Notes under the pieces: model-generated
Databases searched by the model: none
Told to the model about the DNA's origin: nothing
What the model saw: only the letters and a program-made list of their open reading frames with translations
Position numbers and translations under genes: made by a program
DNA from: Bdellovibrio sp.
Lineage (GTDB): Bacteria > Bdellovibrionota > Bdellovibrionia > Bdellovibrionales > Bdellovibrionaceae
Length of the DNA stretch: 13,674 nt
Direction of reading: 5' to 3'
Assembly (NCBI GenBank): GCA_003176075.1
Contig: PSRN01000190.1
Span: 1-13,674 of the forward strand
Shown: piece by piece, positions 6,371-13,674 of the stretch
Numbering within the stretch: the first letter of the stretch is position 1
How the letters are laid out: every line of letters starts with the position of its first letter

Positions 6371-8404
6371 TTAGCTGAAATTGCGATGGGAAATCGAGTC
6401 TTTTTCACGCGCCAGCTTGCGGACTTCTTCGATCAGCGCGCCGCGGTTGACGGGTTTACACAGGTAAGAATCAAATCCGCTCTCCAAGCACCGCCCCTTC
6501 TCACTGCTCAACGCATGGGCCGTTAAAGCGGCGATCTTGCCGCGATAACCTCTTCTTCTCATTTCAACAATCGCCTCATAGCCATTCATCACCGGCATTT
6601 GGAGATCCATGAGCAAGACATCAAAGGTGGAGTGAAGAACCCTGTCCAGCGCCTCCCGACCATTTGAAACGCATTCGACTGAGGCCCCGGCGAGGCTCAG
6701 CATCCGGCTCACCAGTATTTGATTATCCACCGTGTCCTCGGCGAGAAGAACCTTGATCCCGCTCAGACACTGACTTTCTTGAATCCATCTCGCGTCACTC
6801 GCCGGCGGCCTAAATTCGCCGCGAAAGATCTGACCCAGAGGTCCTGGATCGATGGTCACGGTGAAAATGCTTCCCCGGTTCACCTCGGTTTGAGTCAGGA
6901 CGACATCTCCGCCCAGAAGGTTGGCCAGCCGCTTGGATAAGACCAGACCGAGTCCCGTTCCCCCATATGTTCTGGCGGCATCGACGTGAACCTGGGAGAA
7001 CGGCGCGAACAGTTTGGCGATCTGCCCCTTTTCGATGCCTTTGCCGGAATCCTTGACCACGAATGAAATGCCATCCCGACCGCTGGGGTCATGTCCCCGC
7101 TGGACAAAAACCTCCACCGATCCCTTGGCGGTAAATTTGATGGCGTTACCAACGATATTGATAAGAATCTGCCGCAAACGCAGCGGGTCCGTTCTGATCA
7201 CGGTCGGGACATCGTCTTCGACGGTGATCTTGAGCGCGATCCCTTTTTCGCGAGCTTGCAGTTCAAGCAAGGAGTTGGTGTCCGTAAAAATCTCCGCCAG
7301 CGCGACTTCCCGGAGGTTCACTTCCAATTTGCCAGCCTCAACCTTCGAGAGATCAAGGATGTCGTTGATGATATTGGTGAGCAGTTCGCCATTGCGAATA
7401 ATGGACGCGATAAACTTTGATTTTTCGCCGGGGGCCACCCGGGAATCGGCGAGCAGTTCCGAAAAACCCATGATGGCCCCCAGAGGAGTTCGAATTTCAT
7501 GACTCATATTCGCCAAGAAGGCGCTTTTCGCCAAGTTGGCGACCTCCGCTGCTTTCTTCGCTTCAGTGAGGGCTTTTTCATTCGCTTTTCGCTCAGTGAT
7601 ATTTTCGCAAATTCCAAGCAGGAATTTCAATTGATTGTCCGGCCCCAATAAAATTGGAACTTTGGTGGTGCGTAAAATAATATCTCCCAGTACTTTACTA
7701 TAGGAGGGCTCTTCCGGAATATCGACCCGAATTCCCGCGCTCGTCACTCTCAGGTCATCGGCCCGATAGCGGTCGGCGTACTCGACGGAAAAAAGATCTT
7801 CGGCGGACTTCCCGATGGCCACTTCCTTGGGAAGGCCGAACAAATCCTCAGCGGCCTTGTTCCAGGTTTTGATTCTGAAATTGTCATTCGCATCCTTCAG
7901 GAATAGCGGAATGGGCATGTTTTCCACAATCGTCTCGACCAACTTGTATTCCCGTTGCAGCTCTCTGCGAGATCGCTCGGCATCCCAACGCATCTGGGTC
8001 GTGCGGCAATAGGACTCCCGCAGTTTGGAAATCAAGACGCTGATCACAACGCCAACAAGCACAACGGCGATGATAAAGTGTTCTTTAGCGAATGAATTTT
8101 CAAGTATCGTTCCCACCGGAGGAATGAAGAAGTAGTCCACCAACAGGGTGACCGAGATGCCGAAGAAAAGTCCCAAATACAAGCCGCTAAACAACGTGAT
8201 GAAAGCAATGGTCACTATGGTGATGGAGGGAAAGTAGCTGCCCGTCCGCAGGTACGCCAAGGCCACAATTCCAAACCCCGCGGCCGCAATCGCCAAAGTG
8301 ATTACAACACGGTTCAAAAGTGAGCGTTCCACCAGGACAAATCGCTCCCAGTACTTGATAGAATTTTTGTTTCCATCGGCGTTGAGGCTTTCCAATTCCA
8401 GCAT
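6371..8404 (-). CDS. Membrane hybrid histidine kinase (DUF4118-PAS-HisKA-HATPase-REC)
   Basis: Residues about 31-128 hold four hydrophobic segments ending in DYFFIPPVGT, the DUF4118 pattern known from KdpD-type sensors. Residues about 150-275 are a PAS domain (NMPIPLFLKDANDNF, WNKAAEDLFG) followed by ENITERK. HisKA carries the phospho-acceptor H302 in MSHEIRTPLG. The ATPase domain has an N box (NIVGNAIKF, N420), G1 DSGKGIE (452) and G2 GGTGLGL (481-487). A receiver follows, with the acidic pair in LLAEDTVDN, phospho-acceptor D600 in LLMDLQMPV, T628 and K650. There is no Hpt or output domain, so phosphate probably passes to a separate Hpt protein or regulator that is not in this window. All catalytic residues look intact. 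The ATG at 8404 has only a weak AG-rich upstream stretch. It lies upstream of the ABC-F gene with a 9-base gap. Confidence 0.93.
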   Translation of the reverse strand: MLELESLNADGNKNSIKYWERFVLVERSLLNRVVITLAIAAAGFGIVALAYLRTGSYFPSITIVTIAFITLFSGLYLGLFFGISVTLLVDYFFIPPVGTILENSFAKEHFIIAVVLVGVVISVLISKLRESYCRTTQMRWDAERSRRELQREYKLVETIVENMPIPLFLKDANDNFRIKTWNKAAEDLFGLPKEVAIGKSAEDLFSVEYADRYRADDLRVTSAGIRVDIPEEPSYSKVLGDIILRTTKVPILLGPDNQLKFLLGICENITERKANEKALTEAKKAAEVANLAKSAFLANMSHEIRTPLGAIMGFSELLADSRVAPGEKSKFIASIIRNGELLTNIINDILDLSKVEAGKLEVNLREVALAEIFTDTNSLLELQAREKGIALKITVEDDVPTVIRTDPLRLRQILINIVGNAIKFTAKGSVEVFVQRGHDPSGRDGISFVVKDSGKGIEKGQIAKLFAPFSQVHVDAARTYGGTGLGLVLSKRLANLLGGDVVLTQTEVNRGSIFTVTIDPGPLGQIFRGEFRPPASDARWIQESQCLSGIKVLLAEDTVDNQILVSRMLSLAGASVECVSNGREALDRVLHSTFDVLLMDLQMPVMNGYEAIVEMRRRGYRGKIAALTAHALSSEKGRCLESGFDSYLCKPVNRGALIEEVRKLAREKDSISHRNFS

Positions 8405-8653
8405 AAGCGTGGCGTCTTCTTTCAGGGGCTAGACATAGCACAAAGAATACAGATGGCGAATAAATTGAGCTGTAAAACTAATCAAGACCGGTCGGCAAAG
8501 AACAACGAGACAATTTGTCACACTCCCCCATTGCCCGTGGCGGCTACGGTGCCCTCGCTTCGCGCGTAAACTGTGATCAGGTGCCTATTGACGGCCTTGC
8601 GGTTATTTGTTCCCTCTTCAAATAAGAAAATTCAATCCTGAACGGGGAATCTC
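8405..8653. promoter_or_regulatory. Divergent intergenic region between the kinase and NAS-like genes
   Basis: These 249 bases must carry the promoters for both flanking genes, but no strong consensus pair is visible. On the plus strand, TTGACG at 8588-8593 is a possible -35 without a matching -10 at normal spacing. On the minus strand, a TTGATT followed 17 bases later by TATTCG is a weak candidate. A small palindrome, gacaatttgtc (8509-8519, 5-bp arms), could be an operator half-site pair. GGGGA at 8644-8648 serves as ribosome binding site for the ATG at 8654. Confidence 0.35.
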
Positions 8654-9559
8654 ATGCGAAGCATAAGTAAATTCATCGCCGCATGGACTGTTGCGGCTCT
8701 CTTTGTGAACCCTATTTTCGCGGCTGACAAAAGTACATCCGCGGTTAATGACGGTACATTTGCAACCGAGTGCTCCAAGATGCACCTTCAGTTGTCAATC
8801 CCACAATTCATTCGATCCGTTCATCAAACGCTTGCCAGCCAAAAAGATTTCTCTCCGGAAAACCCGATCATCAATGAAACCTTAGGTCCTTTCGTGCGGC
8901 TGTTGATAGCGATTCACGACCAGGAGTGGGCCAGTGAATTGACCAAGAATCCCCTTCTTTCGACCGCTTTGGAAGAACTGCCGGGACTTTGCGGCAGGGC
9001 TGAATACGCCATGGAACAATTTTGGTGTCGTTATTTTTTACGGCAGAAATCTTTGACCATAGATTCTCTCAAAGAGTTTTGGTATTTTGATAACTACCGC
9101 GATCTCGTGAGGTCCGAGATCGAACTTTTAGACGACGACTTAACTTCAGATTCACATATCATGAAGCTGGGTTCAGGACCTTTACCAATGACAGCACTGT
9201 TATTTGCGATTGAAAAACCGGATTTGCGAATCACTTGCGTCGATAGGGACCGCACGGCCTGCACACTCTCGACCGCCCTGATCCATCGCTTAGGGTTGGC
9301 GGATAGAATTAATGTCATTCACGGCAACGCGGAGAAACAGGATTTCAGACCCAATGACGTGGTGATTCGAGCCAGTCTTCTGCGATCACCCGGCCTTTAC
9401 AAGGCCCTCGCGCAAAGAAAGATTCAAGCACTTCTGGTTCGTGATGCCGAAGGCGTCTTCGAGTTCTGCTATCGGCCGTCAGCCCTACCTGCAGGTTACA
9501 GCGCCCACCGGCGCACCTTCACATGCGGAACCATCAACTTCACTCATTTGTTTAAATAG
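8654..9559 (+). CDS. Nicotianamine synthase-like protein with N-terminal signal peptide
   Basis: The family signature of nicotianamine synthases (NAS; also bacterial CntL-type opine metallophore enzymes) is visible in order: LPGLCGRAEYAMEQFW (109-124), FWYFDNYRDLVRSEIELL (142-159, the F-Y-x-NY-x2-L-x3-E pattern), KLGSGPLPMTALL (171-183, SAM-binding loop), CVDRDRTACTLS (195-206), NDVVIRASLL (234-243) and LLVRDAEGVFEF (260-271). Known members transfer aminobutyrate from SAM to an amine or amino acid. The odd part is the N-terminus: R2 and K6, a hydrophobic stretch FIAAWTVAALFVNPIFA, and an AxA-like end near A23|A24, which together look like a Sec signal peptide. SAM is not expected outside the cytoplasm. 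M43 (8780) would give a 259-aa cytosolic protein close to the usual size, but 8654 has the better ribosome binding site. No opine dehydrogenase or transporter lies nearby. Reaction and substrate are unproven. Confidence 0.8.
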   Translation: MRSISKFIAAWTVAALFVNPIFAADKSTSAVNDGTFATECSKMHLQLSIPQFIRSVHQTLASQKDFSPENPIINETLGPFVRLLIAIHDQEWASELTKNPLLSTALEELPGLCGRAEYAMEQFWCRYFLRQKSLTIDSLKEFWYFDNYRDLVRSEIELLDDDLTSDSHIMKLGSGPLPMTALLFAIEKPDLRITCVDRDRTACTLSTALIHRLGLADRINVIHGNAEKQDFRPNDVVIRASLLRSPGLYKALAQRKIQALLVRDAEGVFEFCYRPSALPAGYSAHRRTFTCGTINFTHLFK

Positions 9560-9598
9560 AAAGATCGAGCCAGAGAAGCCGGAAATCACATTCTTAGC

Positions 9599-9889
9599 TC
9601 ACGAAGCCTTTCCAACTTCCCAACCTGGAAAAACAATGACAGCAGGATGGACTCGCAACGCTCGAGCCAACACCTTCGCACGCTCCACGCCGATATTGAT
9701 TCGGCCAGATTCCATCCCAGAAATTGTGGATTGGGGTAATTCAGTTCGTCTTCCTAATTCATTTTGCGAAAGTTCTTGAAGTTCGCGAATAACACGCAAA
9801 GACTGCCCCGGCGTCATATACACCCGGGTTTTAGCCGGAGAGAATTCTCCTCTTTTCAAAATCTCTTTAACCTTTTTTCCGGTAATCAT
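9599..9889 (-). CDS. Xre/HTH_3 antitoxin of a HigBA/RelE-type module
   Basis: A 96-aa protein with an Xre-type helix-turn-helix at about residues 29-83: SLRVIRELQELSQNELGRRTELPQSTIS followed by GMESGRINIGVERAKVLARAL. The ending VHPAVIVFPGWE is common in antitoxins paired with RelE/ParE toxins. The N-terminal 28 residues probably contact the toxin. The ATG at 9889 lies inside the toxin gene (23-base overlap), with GGAG about ten bases upstream on the coding strand. It is expected to neutralise the toxin and to repress the operon from a site upstream of the toxin gene. It converges with the NAS-like gene, separated by 39 bases. Confidence 0.88.
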   Translation of the reverse strand: MITGKKVKEILKRGEFSPAKTRVYMTPGQSLRVIRELQELSQNELGRRTELPQSTISGMESGRINIGVERAKVLARALRVHPAVIVFPGWEVGKAS

Positions 9890-10136
9890 GTGGCGTAATC
9901 TCCATCACTAAAATCTTAATTTCACTGGCGACGACGAAATAAATAACTCTCCACTGATCATTCAGTCGGCTGGCTCTAGCCCCTTGCCATTCACCCTTCA
10001 GGGCGTGATCGCGAAAACCTCTAATCTCAAAAAGACCTTTTGGCCCCTGAAGCTGAACGATGTCCTTCCATTTCTCGAACTTTTCCCGGATTTCCTTTGG
10101 TGCTTTACTGCTCTTTTCCAGGAAAATCTTCCACAT
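9867..10136 (-). CDS. RelE/ParE-superfamily toxin (HigB-like)
   Basis: An 89-aa basic protein with the RelE-fold toxin pattern: GLFEIRGFRDHALKG (34-48), ARASRLNDQWRVIYFV (53-68) and a final strand ILVMEITPHDYRKK (75-88). The Arg/Lys/His residues in the last two motifs match ribosome-dependent mRNA endonucleases of this superfamily. The toxin comes first and the antitoxin second, overlapping by 23 bases, which is the HigBA order. The start ATG at 10136 follows AT-rich DNA with no clear Shine-Dalgarno. The protein is full length with no sign of decay, so the module may be active. Confidence 0.86.
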   Translation of the reverse strand: MWKIFLEKSSKAPKEIREKFEKWKDIVQLQGPKGLFEIRGFRDHALKGEWQGARASRLNDQWRVIYFVVASEIKILVMEITPHDYRKKG

Positions 10137-10190
10137 AACAAATATGTACTATATCTTTTATGGTATGTCCATGGTCAAATTTGTAACGAA
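10137..10190 (-). promoter_or_regulatory. Putative promoter/operator of the toxin-antitoxin operon
   Basis: AT-rich DNA directly upstream of the toxin ATG. Read on the minus strand, TTGACC (10178-10173) is a good -35; TATAGT (10153-10148) resembles a -10 but at 19-base spacing, while GATATA gives 17. An acaaat/atttgt inverted pair (10138-10143 and 10179-10184) brackets the region, and atggtatgtccat forms a small palindrome within it. Both are plausible sites for antitoxin autorepression. Confidence 0.4.
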
Positions 10191-10210
10191 GTGAGTGAAC
10201 CAAGATTACG

Positions 10211-10702
10211 TTGGAATTTCATCAGGAGGTGCTTTGCGAAAATGCGGATGACGTCTATCAAGTCCGTCGGAAATTTAGTGAATTCGTGATTGAACCGAAG
10301 AAAAAACGTGAAATATTGAAAAAGGTCGCTTTCCTTTACAGCGATGCCGAGTCAAGCGAGGGTGCCGTCGAGGACTTTCTCTCGGAACCCACCCGACGGG
10401 CGCAGTACAAGGCCACGGGATGTAGGAGACTCGCCGAATGGGCCGAGAAGAAGCTGCAGAATCTAAATAAGGAAGTGCACGAAAAGTGGCTTGCAGCACC
10501 GGATAAGCGAGGTATCGAATGGACCACTGAAGAGAGACGATTTCTAAATCATCATTACCTAACAGCGACGTGGCAACAACGAGAGATGTGCTTTGTCCCG
10601 GATGCCGACGTGGAGTCATTTTGCAAGGCCAGCACTCTCGCGGCATCAGGGGTGGCAGCGATGATGACAAAACGTGCCGTCAGTGGAGCGCAGGGCAAAT
10701 AG
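10211..10702 (+). CDS. Hypothetical charged protein, divergent from the toxin gene
   Basis: An open frame of up to 163 codons, beginning at a TTG and ending TAG at 10702; a stop at 10196 limits it upstream. The protein is rich in Lys, Glu and Arg (EPKKKREILKKV, RRLAEWAEKKLQNLNKEVHEKW) and probably mostly helical. I recognise no domain. Composition looks like real protein, whereas the overlapping minus-strand frame looks like a shadow. The start is unsure: TTG 10211 has no ribosome binding site, and the clear AGGAGG at 10224-10229 is not well placed for any in-frame start. The gene is divergent from the toxin operon by 74 bases and may share its control region. It could be a cargo gene, a fragment of something larger, or a lineage-specific protein. 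Confidence 0.55.
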   Translation: MEFHQEVLCENADDVYQVRRKFSEFVIEPKKKREILKKVAFLYSDAESSEGAVEDFLSEPTRRAQYKATGCRRLAEWAEKKLQNLNKEVHEKWLAAPDKRGIEWTTEERRFLNHHYLTATWQQREMCFVPDADVESFCKASTLAASGVAAMMTKRAVSGAQGK

Positions 10703-10820
10703 TCGGTGTCGCCATAGAAAAATGATGCAGATTTAATGATCCCGTATGGCCGGCACTTCAATGTGTTCGCGTGCGCATTCGTTCTAACGCTATGTGACCC
10801 GCAAAAAGTACCTGGAACCT
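10703..10820. other. Short convergent intergenic gap
   Basis: These 118 bases lie between the hypothetical gene and the end of the adhesin gene, which converge. No hairpin with a T-run, no tRNA-like fold and no convincing small ORF is visible. Confidence 0.4.
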
Positions 10821-13674
10821 CTAATCGGCCGTGAAGGCGGCGCTGGGGAAGGTGATGGTGCGGATCATTTGCGACCAGCGGACATCATCCAGCGATCCAT
10901 TCAACCACTGGGAGGTCCCTGTTCCGGAAGTTGGATTGGCTCCGAGGCGTAGCGGCGCGGAAGTGGCAAAGAGCAGCAAGTTGGAACCAATCGTAGTGGA
11001 GCCGCGGGAGGTGTTGGATGAGCTACTCATGTAGAACTTCACGGTCCCCAGGTTCCAAGTCATCGCAAAGTAGTACCATGTGTTTGTATTGACGGTGAAG
11101 CTGGTCGACGAGACCGTACTCAAAGTTGTGCCATTGAGACTGTAAGCCAGCTGCAGGGCACTCTTGGTGTTTGATGCCTTGAGCAGGCGGAGCTCCCATC
11201 CGTAGTTTCCGGAGGATCCATTCTTGGAGACCAGCGTGTAGTAATTTCCGGTCGACGATGGCAACGAAGTCACGCGGACCCAACCCTCAACGGTCATGGT
11301 ACGCGGAGCCAAGGCTTGCGTCGCATTGTCGGCGGCGGAGTAGTAGTTGTTCGAACCAAAAGTTATAGCCTGAGCAAACTTGCCACTCGCATTATTGGTT
11401 GGAGTTCCACCGGCCGTAAGGTTGTTATTATAGCCGGCGACCTGCGTGAAGTTTCCACTGTCTGTCGTCGGTGAAGCACTATCCAAGTGGTAAAGCGCGA
11501 TCGCATTGTAAGCCGCTTGGGTCCAGGAGTACGAGACAGCGCTTCCGGCGTTTCCAGCCTGGTCCGTTGCGATGACGCTGAAGGTGTGTGACGCATTGGT
11601 GAGGGATGAATAAGTCACCGGAGATGTGCATGACGCGTAAGAGCCAGTGTCCAGTTTACACTTGAAGGTGATAACTTCACTTCCACTCTCGTTGGAGGTG
11701 AACGAGAAGGAGGCTGCATTATTCAAGTTCGTCGCAGCGGGAGTGGAGCTGAAGCTTGCAATCGGCGCGACGGTATCCAAGGTCCAAGATAAGGTGGCCG
11801 CGCTGGAGGTGACCGAATTGAAAGTCTGGGTCAGACTTAAACTGTAGGTTTGATTGGTGGTCTCAGCGATGATGTAGCTATAAGTTCCGCTACCATTGCA
11901 AGTTTGATTCAGGGAACCGGCTGGCGTTGTGACGGCTGAAGCCGACACGCCGGAGAGAGTGACCAAATAGCCGGCCGTGCACGCTCCCGAAAGAACGAGC
12001 GACGTTGAATTTGAAATATATGGGTTTGTTGAGGGCGTGGTGATTGTCGGCGGAGTCAAAGAATTGCTATTGCGGATCCATTGCAGCGTGGTCGCCGTGG
12101 AAACGTTTCCGGCCAAATCCGTTTGTTTCAAGGTAAAGTTATAGGTGGCATCGGAAGATTTCACGACCGTGAATGTGTAACTGCTGGAACTGCAAACCAA
12201 GCTTTGAGTTGAATCGCCAGTCAAATTGACCGTGGCGTTGTTCTGACAGCCGCCGGAAATGGTTAGATTGCCAGGAGCCGTAAAGGGATTAGTCGACGGA
12301 TTCGTGATGGTGGGAGCCGCCGGCGGAGTGGTGATCCTGATCCACTGCTGGGAATCTGAAGCCGAGCTCAATCCGTTGTTGGGATTGTACTGTGTGGTAA
12401 AGAAATTATAAGTGCCATCGACTGGTTTACTCACCACAAAGGTCACAGTGCCGCCGGCAGGGCAGTCTTGACTGAGCGATCCGGCGGGGCTGGTCACGTC
12501 CGATGCGACAAGATCTCCACTCAAATTGACCACCGCCGCCGTCGGGCTGATGGTGGCATCACAAATAGCAACCAAGGTGATCGAACTCGTGTTGGAATAA
12601 CAGGGATCCGCCGAGGGCGAGGTCATCAACGGAGTAAATGGAACCGTGGTATCCCTTGTCCACTGGAAATTGGTGGCGGCGGAAGTGTTACCAGCGGTGT
12701 CGGTTTGAGTCAGGGTATAGTTATAAGTTCCGTCGACTGTTTTTGAGACATCAAATGAGTACACGGCCGTTCCCGGACAAACCTGATTTTGGGCGCTGTC
12801 ACCCGCCATATGAACCGTGGCCGTGGCCTCACAGTCCCCTTGCACGGTCACGTTCGTATCGCCCGAGGTGTAAGGGTTCGACGTCGGCTTGGTGACCGTG
12901 GGAGCCGCCGGAGCGACCGTGTCTCGCGTCCAGACTTGAGTGATGGAACCTGACGCATTCCCAGCCTGGTCCGTCTGGGAGACAGAGAAATCGTAGGTTC
13001 CGTCCGCGGATTTGTTGATCGTCATCGAATAACTGCTCGCCACGCAGGTGGCGGAAGACGTCGCGCTGCCTGATAAATTGACGGTGGCATTCGTCTGGCA
13101 GCCGCCGGAGATGGTGATCGAATTCGCGTTGTTGGTGAGAGGGTTCGAGGCCGGCGAAGTGATCGTCGGCGTGGCCGGCACGACGGTCATCCTCGTCCAA
13201 CTGAAACTGGCCGACGGGGATGAGGTGCTTATTGAATTCGTCTGCAGGATTGAATAGGTGTAAGTCCCGTCGACTGAATGAGAATCCGTGAACGCATAGG
13301 TTCCGGAGGCGCAAGCGACGGAGCTGGTCATGCTGCCGCTGATGAAGACGGTGTCGCCGTTCGTACAACCCCCCGCGATGGTGACACCATTGCCGTTGGA
13401 ATAATAAGGATTGCTCGCCGGCGAAGTGATCGTCGGCGTGGACGGCGGAGCGGTGTTGCGAATCCACTGGAAGCTTGCCGACGGAGAAACATTTCCCGCC
13501 GGATCGGTCTGAGAGATCGACAGGTTGTAAGTGCCATCCGTCGATTTGTTCACGGTAAATGAATAGGTGCCACTACACGATGTCGAGCCTGTGGCGGCAT
13601 TGCTGTAGTTGACCGTTGCTCCGGCTTGGCAGGACCCTGAAACCAACAGATTGGTATCCGCTGAAGTGTAGGGG
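10821..13674 (-). CDS. Giant repeat surface/adhesin-like protein: tandem Ig-like domains plus C-terminal LamG (ConA-like) domain, 5' end beyond the window
   Basis: The frame is open through base 13674, so only the C-terminal 950 or so residues are seen; the TTG at 13646 is internal. Counting from it, Ig-like units begin at about residues 68, 157, 246, 336, 442 and 530, with a partial one before. Each opens with a PTIT(S/N)P-x-x-NP type motif, has GGC early and a second Cys mid-domain, then DGTYN and QTDxAGN, and closes with W(T/I)RxT. Units are 88-106 residues. A different Ig-like unit at about 628-712 (TSNESGS, CKLDTGSYASC, HTFSVIATDQAGN) precedes a LamG/ConA-like domain at about 714-926 (ALYHLDSAS, MTVEGWVRV, TWYYFAMTWN, LNGSLDDVRWS). 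No sorting motif or autotransporter barrel follows; the chain ends FPSAAFTAD. It is probably exported and binds a surface or glycan, perhaps as an adhesin. The secretion route cannot be told because the N-terminus is missing. Confidence 0.88.
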   Translation of the reverse strand, partial: PYTSADTNLLVSGSCQAGATVNYSNAATGSTSCSGTYSFTVNKSTDGTYNLSISQTDPAGNVSPSASFQWIRNTAPPSTPTITSPASNPYYSNGNGVTIAGGCTNGDTVFISGSMTSSVACASGTYAFTDSHSVDGTYTYSILQTNSISTSSPSASFSWTRMTVVPATPTITSPASNPLTNNANSITISGGCQTNATVNLSGSATSSATCVASSYSMTINKSADGTYDFSVSQTDQAGNASGSITQVWTRDTVAPAAPTVTKPTSNPYTSGDTNVTVQGDCEATATVHMAGDSAQNQVCPGTAVYSFDVSKTVDGTYNYTLTQTDTAGNTSAATNFQWTRDTTVPFTPLMTSPSADPCYSNTSSITLVAICDATISPTAAVVNLSGDLVASDVTSPAGSLSQDCPAGGTVTFVVSKPVDGTYNFFTTQYNPNNGLSSASDSQQWIRITTPPAAPTITNPSTNPFTAPGNLTISGGCQNNATVNLTGDSTQSLVCSSSSYTFTVVKSSDATYNFTLKQTDLAGNVSTATTLQWIRNSNSLTPPTITTPSTNPYISNSTSLVLSGACTAGYLVTLSGVSASAVTTPAGSLNQTCNGSGTYSYIIAETTNQTYSLSLTQTFNSVTSSAATLSWTLDTVAPIASFSSTPAATNLNNAASFSFTSNESGSEVITFKCKLDTGSYASCTSPVTYSSLTNASHTFSVIATDQAGNAGSAVSYSWTQAAYNAIALYHLDSASPTTDSGNFTQVAGYNNNLTAGGTPTNNASGKFAQAITFGSNNYYSAADNATQALAPRTMTVEGWVRVTSLPSSTGNYYTLVSKNGSSGNYGWELRLLKASNTKSALQLAYSLNGTTLSTVSSTSFTVNTNTWYYFAMTWNLGTVKFYMSSSSNTSRGSTTIGSNLLLFATSAPLRLGANPTSGTGTSQWLNGSLDDVRWSQMIRTITFPSAAFTAD
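11766..13674 (-). repeat. Tandem Ig-like domain-coding repeats, about 265-320 bp per unit
   Basis: Seven diverged copies of one unit (boundaries on the coding strand near 13445, 13178, 12911, 12641, 12323 and 12059, plus a partial first copy at the window end). Two units are exactly 267 bases, one is 270 and one is 264. The longer ones (about 318 and 294 bases) carry an extra segment with TPAGSL before the second Cys. Protein-level identity is moderate, so the copies are old rather than a fresh expansion. Confidence 0.8.

Noticed and set aside
7014..7502. 162-codon plus-strand open frame inside the kinase gene
   Set aside because: Antisense to HisKA/HATPase motifs, Ser/Arg-rich shadow translation.
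10242..10289. 15-codon ORF after AGGAGG at 10224-10229 (leader-peptide candidate)
   Set aside because: The 12-base spacing from Shine-Dalgarno to ATG is long and there is no attenuator-like structure or meaningful codon run; kept only as a note.
12829..13467. 212-codon minus-strand frame inside the adhesin gene
   Set aside because: Out-of-frame reading of the same Ig repeats; the His/Arg/Phe-rich output is a shift artefact.
11766..13674. Recent transposon or satellite amplification
   Set aside because: The repeats follow protein domain boundaries and are well diverged, so they are ancient domain duplications.

Overview
The window reads as a piece of a Gram-negative bacterial chromosome with moderate GC. 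Exported proteins with Sec-type signal peptides, a very large Ig-repeat/LamG surface protein, a membrane hybrid histidine kinase and two toxin-antitoxin-like gene pairs would suit a deltaproteobacterial or Bdellovibrionota-type genome. That placement is inference from gene style only; there is no rRNA or other phylogenetic marker.

Layout. (1) Bases 2-1093 (+): the C-terminal three quarters of a fructuronate reductase/mannitol dehydrogenase-family enzyme, cut by the window edge and carrying an in-frame 12-bp tandem repeat. It is followed by a structured non-coding element. (2) 1349-3445 (+): a small exported Gly/Tyr/Trp-rich protein and then a subtilisin-like (S8) protein with an Asp in place of the oxyanion Asn and an inserted beta domain. 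CTGACGAT-type repeats lie between them and around them. (3) 3446-3768: no convincing gene. (4) 3769-4519 (+): an overlapping MNT nucleotidyltransferase/HEPN gene pair. (5) 4520-8404 (-): an ABC-F ATPase gene preceded, in the same orientation, by a DUF4118-PAS-HisKA-HATPase-REC hybrid kinase gene 9 nt upstream. (6) 8654-9559 (+): a nicotianamine-synthase-like protein with an apparent N-terminal signal peptide. (7) 9599-10136 (-): a HigBA/RelE-type toxin-antitoxin pair. (8) 10211-10702 (+): an unrecognised charged protein, divergent from the toxin. (9) 10821-13674 (-): the C-terminal part of a giant repeat protein with eight Ig-like units and a terminal LamG domain, open at the window end.

How the genes relate. 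Four groups look co-transcribed: the exported Gly/Tyr-rich protein with the S8 protein; MNT with HEPN; the kinase with ABC-F; and the RelE-type toxin with its Xre antitoxin. No single pathway links the window. It is a mosaic of accessory functions (surface and secreted proteins, addiction modules, signalling) beside one sugar-acid/polyol metabolism gene.

The most unusual item is the nicotianamine-synthase-like protein. It keeps the family motifs, but it has a secretion signal and no visible opine dehydrogenase or metallophore transporter beside it.
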